63,877 nt of DNA from Acidobacteriota bacterium. Lineage in GTDB: Bacteria > Acidobacteriota > Polarisedimenticolia > JACPZX01. The DNA lies in assembly GCA_016195325.1 (NCBI GenBank), contig JACPZX010000022.1, positions 1 through 63,877 of the forward strand, written 5' to 3'. The position numbers and the translations under genes are program-made. Of this stretch, positions 23,478 to 31,585 are shown in pieces. Each line of letters opens with the position of its first letter. The stretch's first letter is position 1. Under the pieces are notes generated by a model, which ran no database searches, was not told the origin of the DNA, and worked only from the letters and a program-made list of their open reading frames with translations.

Positions 23478-24797
23478 ATGACCGCGAAGCTGAAAGTCCT
23501 CTTCATCGCCTCCGACACCGGGGGGTGCGGCTACGCGCGGTGCCGCCTTCCCGCGCTCGGCCTCTCGGAGCTCGGCGGCTTCGAGGCGAAGGCGACGGCG
23601 CGGCTCGCGTGGGACGACCTGATCCATCACGACGTGCTGGTCTGGTCGCGGCAGCACCGACGGGAGCTCGTCCGCTACCGGAAGTTCGCGAGAGGGATGG
23701 GGAAGATCCTCGTCTTCGACATCGACGACCACCTCCACGACCTCCCCTCGTGGAGCCCGGCCGCGCGCGCCTATCCGAAGGGGGGCCCCGAGCTGCGCGG
23801 CCTCGAGGAGTGGATGCGATCCTGCGACGCCCTGACGGTGTCGACCCCGCCTCTCGCGCGCGCGTATGGAGACTTCAATCGAAGCGTCGCCGTGCTTCCC
23901 AATTCGATCGATCTCGACGCGTGGCGACCGGCGCCCGCGGCGCATCGCGGAATCCGGGTGGGGTGGGTCGGGTCGACGACCCATCGGAAGGACCTCGAGA
24001 TCGTGAAACCGGCGCTCCTCAAGCTCCTGCGCCGCTTCCCGGACGTGACGCTCGTCATGATGGGGTACGACGGCGACTTCCAAAAGGCCGGGATTCCCCT
24101 CGAGTACCATCCGTTCGTGCCGATCGACGAGTATCCGTCGAAGCTCGCGTCGCTCTCGATCGACATCGCGCTCGCCCCTCTCTCGCCGCACCGTTTCAAC
24201 ACGTACAAGTCCAACATCAAGTTCCTGGAATACTCTGCGCTGGCCGTCCCCTGCGTCGCGTCGCCGGTCGAGCCGTACCTCACGATACGCGACGGGGAGA
24301 CGGGCTTCCTCGCGGGGAGCGAGGCCGAGTGGATCGAGAAGATCGGCGCGCTCGTCGAGGACGCCGCGCTGAGGCGGCGGATCGGCGAGGCGGCCCGCGA
24401 GTTCGTCGCCTCGAGCTTCGACGTGAGGCGGACGGCGCATCGGTGGGGGGATTTCTTCCGGGCGCTCGTCGCCGAGCGCCCACCGCGTGAGGCCCCCGTC
24501 GCCGGCGCTCCGCTCGTCGCGCAGTTGCAGCTTCTTCGCGCCCTCGAGGCGGGGCGCGACGGGCGGGGTCCGCAGGCGCTCGAGCACCTGCGCCGCGCCG
24601 CCGAGATCGATCCCCTCAACGCGACGATACGCCTGCTGCTCGCGGAGCTCCTCGCCGCCTCGGGGGACGCCGCAGGCGCCGCCGACGAGGCCCTCAACGC
24701 GAAGGATCTCGCGCGCGGCGACGCGACGATCACCGAGCGCGCCCGGCGCCTGCTCGATCGCGCGACCGAGGTCGAGGCCCCCGTCGCCGCGCGTTGA
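23478..24797 (+). CDS. GT4-like glycosyltransferase with C-terminal TPR-like tail, flagellar-regulated
   Basis: 439 aa. GT-B fold: N-terminal part starts KLKVLFIASDTGGCGYARCR (the GGxGxAR-type sugar-acceptor loop), the second half has the hinge and nucleotide-sugar site (RVGWVGSTTHRKDLEIVKPA; YDGDFQKAGIPLEYHPFVPI; NIKFLEYSALAVPCVASPVE; DGETGFLAGSEAEW). After about residue 355 come two TPR-like helix pairs (LEHLRRAAEIDPLNATIRLL). The enzyme should transfer a sugar from a nucleotide donor in the cytosol. Its sigma-54 promoter and place beside flagellin suggest glycosylation of flagellin; the TPR tail could recognise the protein acceptor. Function on flagellin is inference. Confidence 0.85.
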   Translation: MTAKLKVLFIASDTGGCGYARCRLPALGLSELGGFEAKATARLAWDDLIHHDVLVWSRQHRRELVRYRKFARGMGKILVFDIDDHLHDLPSWSPAARAYPKGGPELRGLEEWMRSCDALTVSTPPLARAYGDFNRSVAVLPNSIDLDAWRPAPAAHRGIRVGWVGSTTHRKDLEIVKPALLKLLRRFPDVTLVMMGYDGDFQKAGIPLEYHPFVPIDEYPSKLASLSIDIALAPLSPHRFNTYKSNIKFLEYSALAVPCVASPVEPYLTIRDGETGFLAGSEAEWIEKIGALVEDAALRRRIGEAAREFVASSFDVRRTAHRWGDFFRALVAERPPREAPVAGAPLVAQLQLLRALEAGRDGRGPQALEHLRRAAEIDPLNATIRLLLAELLAASGDAAGAADEALNAKDLARGDATITERARRLLDRATEVEAPVAAR

Positions 24798-24868
24798 CGC
24801 CCGCCTTCGGGCTCGGCTACTCTCACCCGACGCTTCCCAGGGGTCAGAGCGTAGGTCGGCAACGCTCC

Positions 24869-24958
24869 GGAGAGATGTCCGAGTGGCTTAAGGAGCACGC
24901 TTGGAAAGCGTGTGTGGGGGAAACCTCACCGTGGGTTCGAATCCCACTCTCTCCGCCA
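24869..24958 (+). tRNA. tRNA-Ser (anticodon GGA)
   Basis: A 90-nt class II tRNA. Acceptor GGAGAGA (24869-24875) pairs with TCTCTCC (24948-24954), followed by the discriminator G and an encoded CCA. The anticodon loop CTTGGAAAG reads GGA. The long variable arm (GTGTGGGGGAAACCTCAC region) and T loop GGTTCGAATCC are typical of tRNA-Ser. The gene stands alone between the glycosyltransferase and the SGNH-hydrolase gene. Confidence 0.97.
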
Positions 24959-25024
24959 CCCCTCCCCTGCCGTGAAAGGGGTTCCGTCACGCGTCGCCGC
25001 TGAAACCGAGGGTGCGCCGAGTCC

Positions 25025-26278
25025 ATGGCTGAGGGAACCGCGCGCACCTGGACCGTGACCCGACTCGTCCTCGCGGCCCTCGTTCTCTCCCCGGCGCTCT
25101 TCCTCGGTGGGTTCGTCCTCTCGATCCGCTCGACGTTCGGCATTCGGAGCCCCGCCACGTGGAGCGCCTCGGCGCTCTTCCTGCTCGCGCCGGTGGTCAC
25201 CGCCATCCTGTGCACGCGCGCCGACGCCGCGACGACGCGCTCCCGCCTGATGAACGCCCTCGCCGTGGCCGCCTCCTGCCTCTTCACGCTCGGAGCCGTC
25301 GAGATCGCGGTCCGGGCGACGGGATTCGATCCGGCGGGCCACGAGGCATGGCGCCGGCAGATCGGCGAGCCTCCGACGGTTCGCCCCGGCAGGGACGGCG
25401 CGACGTACTCCACCATTCCTCACGCGGAGTGGGGACACATGTACTCCTCGAACGAGCGCGGCTATTTCGACGGAGCCAACATGGTTCATTACCGGGCGAA
25501 CTCGGCGGGATTTCGCGGCCCCGATCTCTCGGCGTCGAAACCTCCCCACACCCTTCGGATCGCCATCCTGGGCGACTCGTTCGCGTTCGGGGAGGGAGTG
25601 AAGGACGACGACGTGGCCGCAAGAAGGATCGAGCGGCGCCTCAACGAGCGCTCCGCCTGCGCGATCGAGGTCCTCAATTTCGGGACGCCCGGTTACGACA
25701 CCGTGGATGAGGCGAAGCTCGTCGAGCACCCGGTGATGGATGCCCGCCCGGACATCGTCGTCGTCTGGTACTTCCTGAACGACGCCGAGGCGGTGGGGAC
25801 CATGGGATACCTGACGGGGTACCAGAAGCCCCAGTTCCTCCCCTGGTACCGGGAGTTCTCCGCCCTTGCGCGGCTCATCGGCTCGCGGCTCGACATGAAC
25901 GCCTCGGGCTCGCATCTCGTCGGGGACTACCTCCGGGCCTACCGGGACGACAGCCGGGGGTTCGCCGGCGTCAAGGAAGGGCTCGCGCGCATCTCGGAGG
26001 TCGCCCACCGGTCCGGAGCGCGCGTCGCGCTCTTCGTCCACCCCATCCTCTACCGGCTGGACGATCGGTACCCGTTCGCCGGCATCCACGCGAAGGTGCT
26101 CGCGGCCGCCCGCGGCGCCGGCATGGAGGCGTTCGATCTGTTCGACGCGTTTCGAGGCAGGGACGGGGTGTCTCTCTGGGTCCATCCGAGCGACCAGCAT
26201 CCGAACGAGGAGGCCCACCGGATCGCCGCCGAGTTCGCGGCCGAACGGCTGCTGCCCCTGCTCCCGAGCTGCCCTTGA
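25025..26278 (+). CDS. Membrane-anchored SGNH/GDSL-hydrolase-like protein
   Basis: 417 aa. Two to three N-terminal hydrophobic helices (LVLAALVLSPALFLGGFVLS; SALFLLAPVVTAILCT; LAVAASCLFTLGAVEIAVR) precede an extracytoplasmic SGNH hydrolase domain. Block I is AILGDSFAFGEGV with the nucleophile Ser, and block V is WVHPSDQHPNEEAH with the catalytic Asp/His pair; NDAEAV near the middle may be block III. Such proteins act as O-acetyl esterases or acyltransferase partners on polysaccharides. The substrate is unknown. It ends 9 nt from the convergent gene at 26288. Confidence 0.82.
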   Translation: MAEGTARTWTVTRLVLAALVLSPALFLGGFVLSIRSTFGIRSPATWSASALFLLAPVVTAILCTRADAATTRSRLMNALAVAASCLFTLGAVEIAVRATGFDPAGHEAWRRQIGEPPTVRPGRDGATYSTIPHAEWGHMYSSNERGYFDGANMVHYRANSAGFRGPDLSASKPPHTLRIAILGDSFAFGEGVKDDDVAARRIERRLNERSACAIEVLNFGTPGYDTVDEAKLVEHPVMDARPDIVVVWYFLNDAEAVGTMGYLTGYQKPQFLPWYREFSALARLIGSRLDMNASGSHLVGDYLRAYRDDSRGFAGVKEGLARISEVAHRSGARVALFVHPILYRLDDRYPFAGIHAKVLAAARGAGMEAFDLFDAFRGRDGVSLWVHPSDQHPNEEAHRIAAEFAAERLLPLLPSCP

Positions 26279-26287
26279 GAGGTGCGG

Positions 26288-27451
26288 TCAGCGGGGCTTC
26301 GCGGCCCCCGCCTTGACGGCGAGCGTGTTGACCTTCGTCGAGAGGACCGCGAAGAAGTTCGGCTTGTCCGAGTTGTAGACGCTGTCGATGACCCCGTCGG
26401 GGCGGACGATGATGAGGGTCGGCGTCGAGACCACCCGCAGCTTCGAGGTGAAGGCGCGCCCGGCGTCCTCGAGGACCGGGAACCCGATCCCCGCCTCGTC
26501 CTCGTATTTCCTCAGGTCCTCCGCCGTGGCCCCCTCCTTGAGGGTCGCGACCGACACGACGTTCAGGTACTTCGGGTGGTACGTCTTCTGCGCGAGGACG
26601 ATCTGCGGCATGATGTGGCGCGAGTAATCGCAGTGCGGCCCCCAGTAGAAGATGGCGGTGACGTGGCCGGGGCCCACGAAGCTCGTGAGGCTCACGCTCT
26701 TCGCCGTGCCGAACTCCGGAAGCGAGATGTCCGGGAGCTTCGACCCGATGAAATCGGCGACGGGGTAGTACCTCTCCATGCCGAACACCGCCGGAGGATC
26801 CTCCCCGCGCGACGACATCAGGATCGCCTCCTTCACGGCGATCCCCTTGAACACCTCCTGCTTGAGCGACGAGGCGCCGGTGAAGCAGAAGACCCCCTTG
26901 GAATCGACGAGCGAGATCGCGGGGACGATCGCCACACCCAGCGTCCGCTGCACGCGGGCGTCCTGATCGAGGATGACGGGGACGTCGAGCCTCAGGGCTT
27001 TCAGCCTGCCCGTCATCTCGGCCACCGGCTGCCCGGCGGCGACCCGCGTCACCGCGTAGAGCGCGACCTTCTTCCCCGGACCCGACCTCACGAAGTCCCG
27101 GACATCGGCGAGAATCCCCTCAGAGACCTGGTACCCCGGGAGGAAGTAGGCGAAGACGATGGTCCGTTGCCCGAGATCGGCCGCGAGATCGAGCGTGGCG
27201 GGAGCGTCGGCCCCGGGGAGGAGCGCGCTGACCTTGATGGGGGGAAACGCGATCCCCTCCGACGCCCTCGTGTCCGCCGGGCTCGCCGGCGCCAGCGCGG
27301 CCTCGGGGACGGACGTCGCGCTGTCCCGCGAGGACTCGCGCCCCGTGGAAGGGGGGGCGTCGGGAGAGGCTACAGGAGTCGCGTGGCCGGAAAGGATGAG
27401 GAGCGCGGCGAGCAACCCGAAGACCCGAACCGTCACCGCCGTCGCCCGCAT
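26288..27451 (-). CDS. Exported protein with two thioredoxin-like (AhpC/TSA-type) domains
   Basis: 387 aa from the ATG at 27451; it starts with a signal peptide (VTVRVFGLLAALLILSGHAT). Two redoxin-like folds follow: domain 1 (about 75-215: LGQRTIVFAYFLPGYQVSEG; SLVDSKGVFCFTG) has no Cys pair, and domain 2 (about 240-380: VTAIFYWGPHCDYSRHIMPQ; VVSTPTLIIVRPDGV) has one Cys at the usual active-site position. With a single cysteine it may act as a peroxiredoxin/TlpA-like carrier rather than a disulfide reductase. A longer in-frame ATG at 27475 exists, but a perfect TATAAT lies between them, so 27451 is preferred. Confidence 0.78.
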   Translation of the reverse strand: MRATAVTVRVFGLLAALLILSGHATPVASPDAPPSTGRESSRDSATSVPEAALAPASPADTRASEGIAFPPIKVSALLPGADAPATLDLAADLGQRTIVFAYFLPGYQVSEGILADVRDFVRSGPGKKVALYAVTRVAAGQPVAEMTGRLKALRLDVPVILDQDARVQRTLGVAIVPAISLVDSKGVFCFTGASSLKQEVFKGIAVKEAILMSSRGEDPPAVFGMERYYPVADFIGSKLPDISLPEFGTAKSVSLTSFVGPGHVTAIFYWGPHCDYSRHIMPQIVLAQKTYHPKYLNVVSVATLKEGATAEDLRKYEDEAGIGFPVLEDAGRAFTSKLRVVSTPTLIIVRPDGVIDSVYNSDKPNFFAVLSTKVNTLAVKAGAAKPR

Positions 27452-27460
27452 GAGGCCGGG

Positions 27461-27466
27461 ATTATA
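27461..27466 (-). promoter_or_regulatory. TATAAT -10 box 9 nt before the redoxin-like gene
   Basis: Minus strand TATAAT ends 9 nt before the ATG at 27451. No good -35 hexamer is seen at 17 nt. It implies a leader of a few nucleotides at most, and it overlaps the divergent SRP RNA promoter. Confidence 0.55.
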
Positions 27467-27468
27467 GG

Positions 27469-27498
27469 TTGCCATGCCGCCGAAATCCGGAGTATTCT
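27469..27498 (+). promoter_or_regulatory. Promoter of the SRP RNA (TTGCCA-18-TATTCT)
   Basis: TTGCCA (27469-27474) and TATTCT (27493-27498) with an 18-nt spacer. The start would be near 27505, just before the first base-paired segment of the SRP RNA. Confidence 0.55.
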
Positions 27499-27513
27499 CG
27501 GTCCAACTTCCTC

Positions 27514-27617
27514 GCGGGGCCGGGGTTCGAGCCCCGTGCACGTCGAGCCCACAAACCCCGTCAGGCCCGGAAGGGAGCAGCGGTACGTGATCTCTCGGTG
27601 GTGCCACGGGTCCCCTT
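27514..27617 (+). ncRNA. ffs: Bacterial signal recognition particle RNA (4.5S type)
   Basis: The invariant helix-8 motif GTCAGGCCCGGAAGGGAGCAGC occupies about 27559-27580, including the GGAA tetraloop and the asymmetric AGCAG loop that bind Ffh. Flanking segments can fold back: GCCCCGTGCAC on the 5' side pairs with GTGCCACGGG on the 3' side, and GGGG near 27516 with CCCC near 27612. This gives a rod of about 100 nt, the small 4.5S form without an Alu domain. The ends are estimated from pairing. It lies directly upstream of dnaX, a common place for ffs. Confidence 0.88.
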
Positions 27618-27660
27618 GGACCCTTCCCGCGGGGAAGCCTTCCCGGCACGAAGGTGACCG

Positions 27661-29310
27661 ATGACGGCGAAGGCCTCCTATCTCGCCCTTGCGCGGCGCT
27701 ACCGCCCCGCGTCGTTCGACGACGTCATCGGGCAGTCCGCCGCCGTCTCGACGCTGAAGAACGCCGTGGCGACGGGGCGCCTCCACCACGCCTACCTCTT
27801 CTCCGGCATCCGGGGCGTCGGCAAGACGACGGCCGCGCGCCTCTTCGCCCGCGCCCTCAACTGCGCGAAGGGGCCGACCCCCGATCCCTGCGGGGAGTGC
27901 GACCCGTGCCGGGAGATCGCCTCGGGCCTCTCCATGGACGTCATCGAGATCGACGCCGCGAGCAACCGGGGCGTCGACGACGTGGAGCCGCTGCGCGAGG
28001 CCGCGCGCTACGCGCCGTCGAGGGATCGGTACAAGGTCTTCATCCTCGACGAAGTCCACATGCTCTCGAACGCGGCGTTCAACTCGCTCCTCAAGATCCT
28101 CGAGGAGCCCCCGCCGCGCATCGTCTGGATCCTCGCGACGACGGAGCACCGGAAGGTACCCCCGACGGTCGTCTCCCGCTGCCAGCACTTCGAGTTCCAC
28201 AGGGTCGAGCGGGCCGAGATCGTGGCCTGCCTCGAGCGGATTGCCGCGCGCGAGTCGGTCGACGTCGATCGCGCCGGGCTCGAGGTGATCGCCGCCGCCG
28301 CCGCGGGGAGCGTCCGGGACGCCGTGAGCCTCCTCGACCAGGCGATCGCGTACGCCGGGCCGAAGGCGACGGTCGACGACGTGCGCGCCGCGATCGGCGC
28401 GATCGATCGCCGCGCCGTCCTCGAGTTCCTGAGGCTGGTGGCCGCGCGCGACGGAGCCGGTCTGCTCGAGCGCATCGCCGCCCTCGCCGAGGGGGGGGCC
28501 GAGTTCTCGCAGTTCACCTCGGCGCTCGTCTCGACCGCCCGCGACACCGCGATGGCGCGGTTCACCCCGCCGGGGTCGAAGGCCCTGAGCGTCACCGCGG
28601 ACGAGGAGAAGGAGCTCCGCGAGCTGGCGTCGTCCTTCAGCGACGACGGGCTGCTGCGCGTCTTCCACGCGCTCCTCGACCTGCCGTTCGCGATCCGGAA
28701 CGCAGCCCAGCCGCGCTTCGTGCTCGAGGCGGCGGCGCTGAGGCTCGCCCGCCTCGCGGACCTCGCGCCGATCGAGGAGGTCATCGCGCGGCTTCAGGGG
28801 GGATCCGCCCCGGCGGCGGGGAGCGCCCCGCGAGCCGGCGGTCCGGCCGCTACGCCTTCCGCGCGCCCCGCGCAGGCGGCCCCGGGCGCTCTCGCGCCTC
28901 CCTCCCCCGCTCCCGGGGCGACCCCCGAGGCGGGCGGATTTCGCGAGCGACTCCTCGCCGCGGTCCAGTCGAAGAAGATGTCGCTCCGCACCTACCTCGA
29001 GATGGCGCGCCGCGTGGCGCTCGACGGCGACGTCGTCGAGATCGCCTTCGGCGAGAAGCAGAGCTTCTCCCGCGACGCGATCGAGACGGCGGACGCACGG
29101 GCCACGATCGAGGCGGCGGCGTCGGAGATCGCCGGCCGGCCGGTGCGCGTGCGGACGGCCCTCGAGGCGCCGGGCCAGGACGAGCCGGCGCCCGAGGCCG
29201 CTCCGGCCCGGCGCGACCGGCTCATCGAGGCGGCGATGAAACAGCCCGAAGTCCGCATGGTGATGGAGACGTTCCGCGGACAGATCGTGGACATCCAGGA
29301 GATCTCGTGA
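27661..29310 (+). CDS. dnaX: DNA polymerase III subunit tau/gamma
   Basis: 549 aa. AAA+ clamp-loader subunit: YRPASFDDVIGQ at the start, P-loop GIRGVGKTT (49-57), the zinc ligands C68, C77, C80, C83 (PCGECDPC), Walker B KVFILDEVHML, SRC motif TTVVSRCQHFEFH. After the clamp-loader domains (to about 370) come an Ala/Pro linker and a short C-terminal domain (SKKMSLRTYLEMARRVALDG). It loads the beta clamp onto DNA and links polymerase cores. Its stop overlaps the ybaB start. Confidence 0.96.
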   Translation: MTAKASYLALARRYRPASFDDVIGQSAAVSTLKNAVATGRLHHAYLFSGIRGVGKTTAARLFARALNCAKGPTPDPCGECDPCREIASGLSMDVIEIDAASNRGVDDVEPLREAARYAPSRDRYKVFILDEVHMLSNAAFNSLLKILEEPPPRIVWILATTEHRKVPPTVVSRCQHFEFHRVERAEIVACLERIAARESVDVDRAGLEVIAAAAAGSVRDAVSLLDQAIAYAGPKATVDDVRAAIGAIDRRAVLEFLRLVAARDGAGLLERIAALAEGGAEFSQFTSALVSTARDTAMARFTPPGSKALSVTADEEKELRELASSFSDDGLLRVFHALLDLPFAIRNAAQPRFVLEAAALRLARLADLAPIEEVIARLQGGSAPAAGSAPRAGGPAATPSARPAQAAPGALAPPSPAPGATPEAGGFRERLLAAVQSKKMSLRTYLEMARRVALDGDVVEIAFGEKQSFSRDAIETADARATIEAAASEIAGRPVRVRTALEAPGQDEPAPEAAPARRDRLIEAAMKQPEVRMVMETFRGQIVDIQEIS

Positions 29311-29606
29311 TGGTGAACATCAACAAGCTCCTCAAGCAGGCTCAGAAGATGCAGGAGGACATCGCGAAGCAGATGGAGGGCCTCGAGGTCGAGGGGTCGG
29401 CCGGCGGCGGCGCGGTGAAGATCACGATGAACGGGAAGAAGGAGATCCTCTCGGTCGCGATCGGCAAGGACGCGATCGATCCCGACGACCTCCACCTCCT
29501 CGAGGATCTCGTGAAGGCGGCGGCCAACGACGCCGTCGCCAGGGTGGACGACGAGCTCTCGGGGACGCTCGGCGGCGCGATGCCTCCCGGGTTCCCGGTC
29601 GCTTGA
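29310..29606 (+). CDS. YbaB/EbfC-family nucleoid-associated protein
   Basis: 98 aa. Start ATG shares its A with the dnaX TGA. It has the family pattern: NINKLLKQAQKMQEDIAKQM, then EGSAGGGAVKITMNGKKEIL and the IDPDDLHLLEDLVKAAANDA helix. It forms DNA-binding dimers. The dnaX-ybaB-recR order is conserved in bacteria, which supports it. Confidence 0.95.
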   Translation: MVNINKLLKQAQKMQEDIAKQMEGLEVEGSAGGGAVKITMNGKKEILSVAIGKDAIDPDDLHLLEDLVKAAANDAVARVDDELSGTLGGAMPPGFPVA

Positions 29607-29619
29607 GGCGCGCGCGCTG

Positions 29620-30219
29620 ATGCCGACCTTCGCGGAGCCCCTCGCCCGGCTGATGGAGGCCCTGAAGTCGCTTCCGGGGGTCGGGGCGAAGAGCGCCCAG
29701 AGGATGGCCTTTCACGTCCTGAAGGCGCGCCGGAGCGAGGTCGAAGCGCTCGCCGCCGCCCTCCTCGAGGTGAAGGATCGCCTGGCGCTCTGCTCGACGT
29801 GCTTCAACATCGCCGAGAGCGAGACCTGCCCCATCTGCGCCGACCCCGGCCGCGAGCGCAGCCAGATCTGCGTGGTCGAGGAGCCGGGCAACGTCGGCGT
29901 GATCGAGCGGGCGGGCGGGTTCCGGGGGTTGTACCATGTCCTGCACGGATCGCTCTCCCCGCTGCACGGCGTGGGCCCGGAACAGCTGAAGGTCGTCGAG
30001 CTCATCGCCCGGATCCGGGGCGGGGGCGTCCGGGAGGTCATCATCGCGACCAACCCGACCGTGGACGGAGAGACCACGGCGACCCATCTCAACTCGCTGA
30101 TCCAGCCTTTCGGCGTGGAGGTGAGCCGCATCGCCATGGGCCTTCCGGTGGGCTCGGACATCGACTACGTGGATGAGGTCACGGTCTCGAGGGCGCTCTC
30201 GGGGCGCCACAAGCTGTGA
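29620..30219 (+). CDS. recR: Recombination protein RecR
   Basis: 199 aa, full length. Helix-hairpin-helix region (LMEALKSLPGVGAKSAQRMA), the C4 zinc motif CSTCFNIAESETCPIC (residues about 57-72), the Toprim domain (ICVVEEPGNVGVIERAGGFR; VIIATNPTVDGETTATHL) and C-terminal GSDIDYVDEVTVSRALSGR. RecR works with RecF/RecO in loading RecA at single-strand gaps. It starts 13 nt after ybaB. Confidence 0.97.
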   Translation: MPTFAEPLARLMEALKSLPGVGAKSAQRMAFHVLKARRSEVEALAAALLEVKDRLALCSTCFNIAESETCPICADPGRERSQICVVEEPGNVGVIERAGGFRGLYHVLHGSLSPLHGVGPEQLKVVELIARIRGGGVREVIIATNPTVDGETTATHLNSLIQPFGVEVSRIAMGLPVGSDIDYVDEVTVSRALSGRHKL

Positions 30220-30238
30220 GGCCGCAGACTGTGAGGCG

Positions 30239-30943
30239 ATGATGCGGGAGCGTGGCTCGCTCGGCGTCTTCCTCGACGAGTGCCGCAAGAACTTCTCGCA
30301 GACCGGGGCGCTCGCCCCGAGCTCGCGGGCGCTCGCCGCCGCGATGGCCGCCTACGTCTCGAGCATGGACGCCCCCCGGCGGCTCCTCGAGGTCGGCGCC
30401 GGCACGGGCGTCGTGACCGGCGAGATCATCCGCCGCATGGGACCGTACGATCATCTCGACATCTACGAGATCAACCCCGTCTTCGCCGACATGATCGAGG
30501 CGCGCCTCGCCGCAGATCCCGAGTTCGAGTCGGGACGCGGCCGGACGACCCTGTACCGGAAGGACGTGCTGGGCCTGCCGCGCGAGGCCGCCTACGACGT
30601 CATCGTGTCGAGCCTGCCGCTGAACAACTTCGACCCGGAGAAGGTCCGCGAGTTCCTCGACACCTTCATGACCCACCTCGTGCCGGGCGGCGTCCTCTCG
30701 TACTTCGAGTACGTCCTCGTCCGGACGGTGAAGCGGTGCCTGTCGACGGCCGCAGAGCGCGAGCGCCTGAGGCGGGTCGGCCTGGTGACCGACGAGTTCG
30801 TCCGCCGCTACCAGATCCGGAGCGAGCCGGTCCTCCTGAACCTCCCCCCGGCGGTCGCCCGCCACCTCGTCAGGCCGGCCACTCGCGCCGCCGCGGCCCC
30901 CCGGACCGCCTCGTCGCTCCGCCCCGCGGCCGCCATCCAGTAA
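30239..30943 (+). CDS. Class I SAM methyltransferase, PmtA/OlsG-like lipid N-methyltransferase
   Basis: 234 aa from the ATG at 30239 (a second ATG follows at once). Motif I is LLEVGAGTGVVTGEIIRRM; IYEINPVFADMIEARL holds the acidic SAM ribose ligand; the later motif VIVSSLPLNNFDPEKVREFL is typical of the phospholipid/ornithine-lipid N-methyltransferase group. The N-terminal FLDECRKNFSQTGALAPSSR also matches that group. It is predicted to methylate an amine head group of a membrane lipid, but it might equally be another small-molecule or rRNA-dimethylase-like enzyme. The C-terminal about 25 residues are Ala/Arg-rich. Confidence 0.78.
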   Translation: MMRERGSLGVFLDECRKNFSQTGALAPSSRALAAAMAAYVSSMDAPRRLLEVGAGTGVVTGEIIRRMGPYDHLDIYEINPVFADMIEARLAADPEFESGRGRTTLYRKDVLGLPREAAYDVIVSSLPLNNFDPEKVREFLDTFMTHLVPGGVLSYFEYVLVRTVKRCLSTAAERERLRRVGLVTDEFVRRYQIRSEPVLLNLPPAVARHLVRPATRAAAAPRTASSLRPAAAIQ

Positions 30944-31077
30944 AGGTTAGGCTGAACCGTGACCCGGCAGCCCCGGCGCATTGCCCGGTCCATAGGGCTG
31001 CTGTATATTGGCCGCCGCTCGCAACGGGAGCCCGTTCGAGACGCGCCCAGTAGAAACGACCCGCCGAGGTGCCCTGC

Positions 31078-31578
31078 ATGCCCCTGGCCGACACGGTGAT
31101 GTATGAAGAGGAGTTCAAGCAGATACAGGACATCCTCAGCCGCCTTCGCCAGGAGGCCAACGCCCGCGCCGCATTCCTGATCGATCGCAACGGACAGCAG
31201 ATCGCCGCGACCGGGGAGAACCTCGAGACGATGGACTCCACGTCGCTCGCCAGCCTCACGGCCGGAAACGTCGCCTCCACCGACGCGCTCGCGAAGCTGA
31301 TCGGCGAGAAGGAGTTCTCCATCCTCTTTCACGAGGGGGAGAAGGACAACCTCCACATCTCCCTGATCGGCGGGAAGATCATCATGGTCATCCTCTTCGA
31401 CGAGCGGTCGTCCCTCGGGCTGGTCCGCCTGCGCACGCGCAAGGCGACGGGCGAGCTGACGGCGGTCTTCGAGGCCATCGACCGCAAGCAGGCCGACGAC
31501 CGGGCGAAGGGGGGGAACGCCGAGTCACCGTTCGCCGAGATCACCGACGCCGACATCGATTCCCTCTTCTCGTCCTGA
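31078..31578 (+). CDS. mglB: Roadblock/LC7-family MglB, GTPase-activating protein of MglA
   Basis: 166 aa from the ATG at 31078 (CGAGG about 8 nt upstream). The Roadblock fold is clear: MYEEEFKQIQDILSRLRQEA, RAAFLIDRNGQQIAATGENL, LASLTAGNVASTDALAKLIG, EKEFSILFHEGEKDNLHISL, LFDERSSLGLVRLRTRKATG. MglB dimers stimulate GTP hydrolysis by MglA and mark one cell pole in Myxococcus and Thermus. Compared with those it has a longer C-terminal tail of about 20 acidic residues. mglA follows 7 nt downstream. Confidence 0.93.
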   Translation: MPLADTVMYEEEFKQIQDILSRLRQEANARAAFLIDRNGQQIAATGENLETMDSTSLASLTAGNVASTDALAKLIGEKEFSILFHEGEKDNLHISLIGGKIIMVILFDERSSLGLVRLRTRKATGELTAVFEAIDRKQADDRAKGGNAESPFAEITDADIDSLFSS

Positions 31579-31585
31579 CCCGCCG

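Noticed and set aside
27521-27536. T-arm-like stem-loop CGGGGTTCGAGCCCCG, suggesting a tRNA
   Set aside because: No acceptor, D or anticodon arm can be built around it; it is part of the SRP RNA 5' strand.
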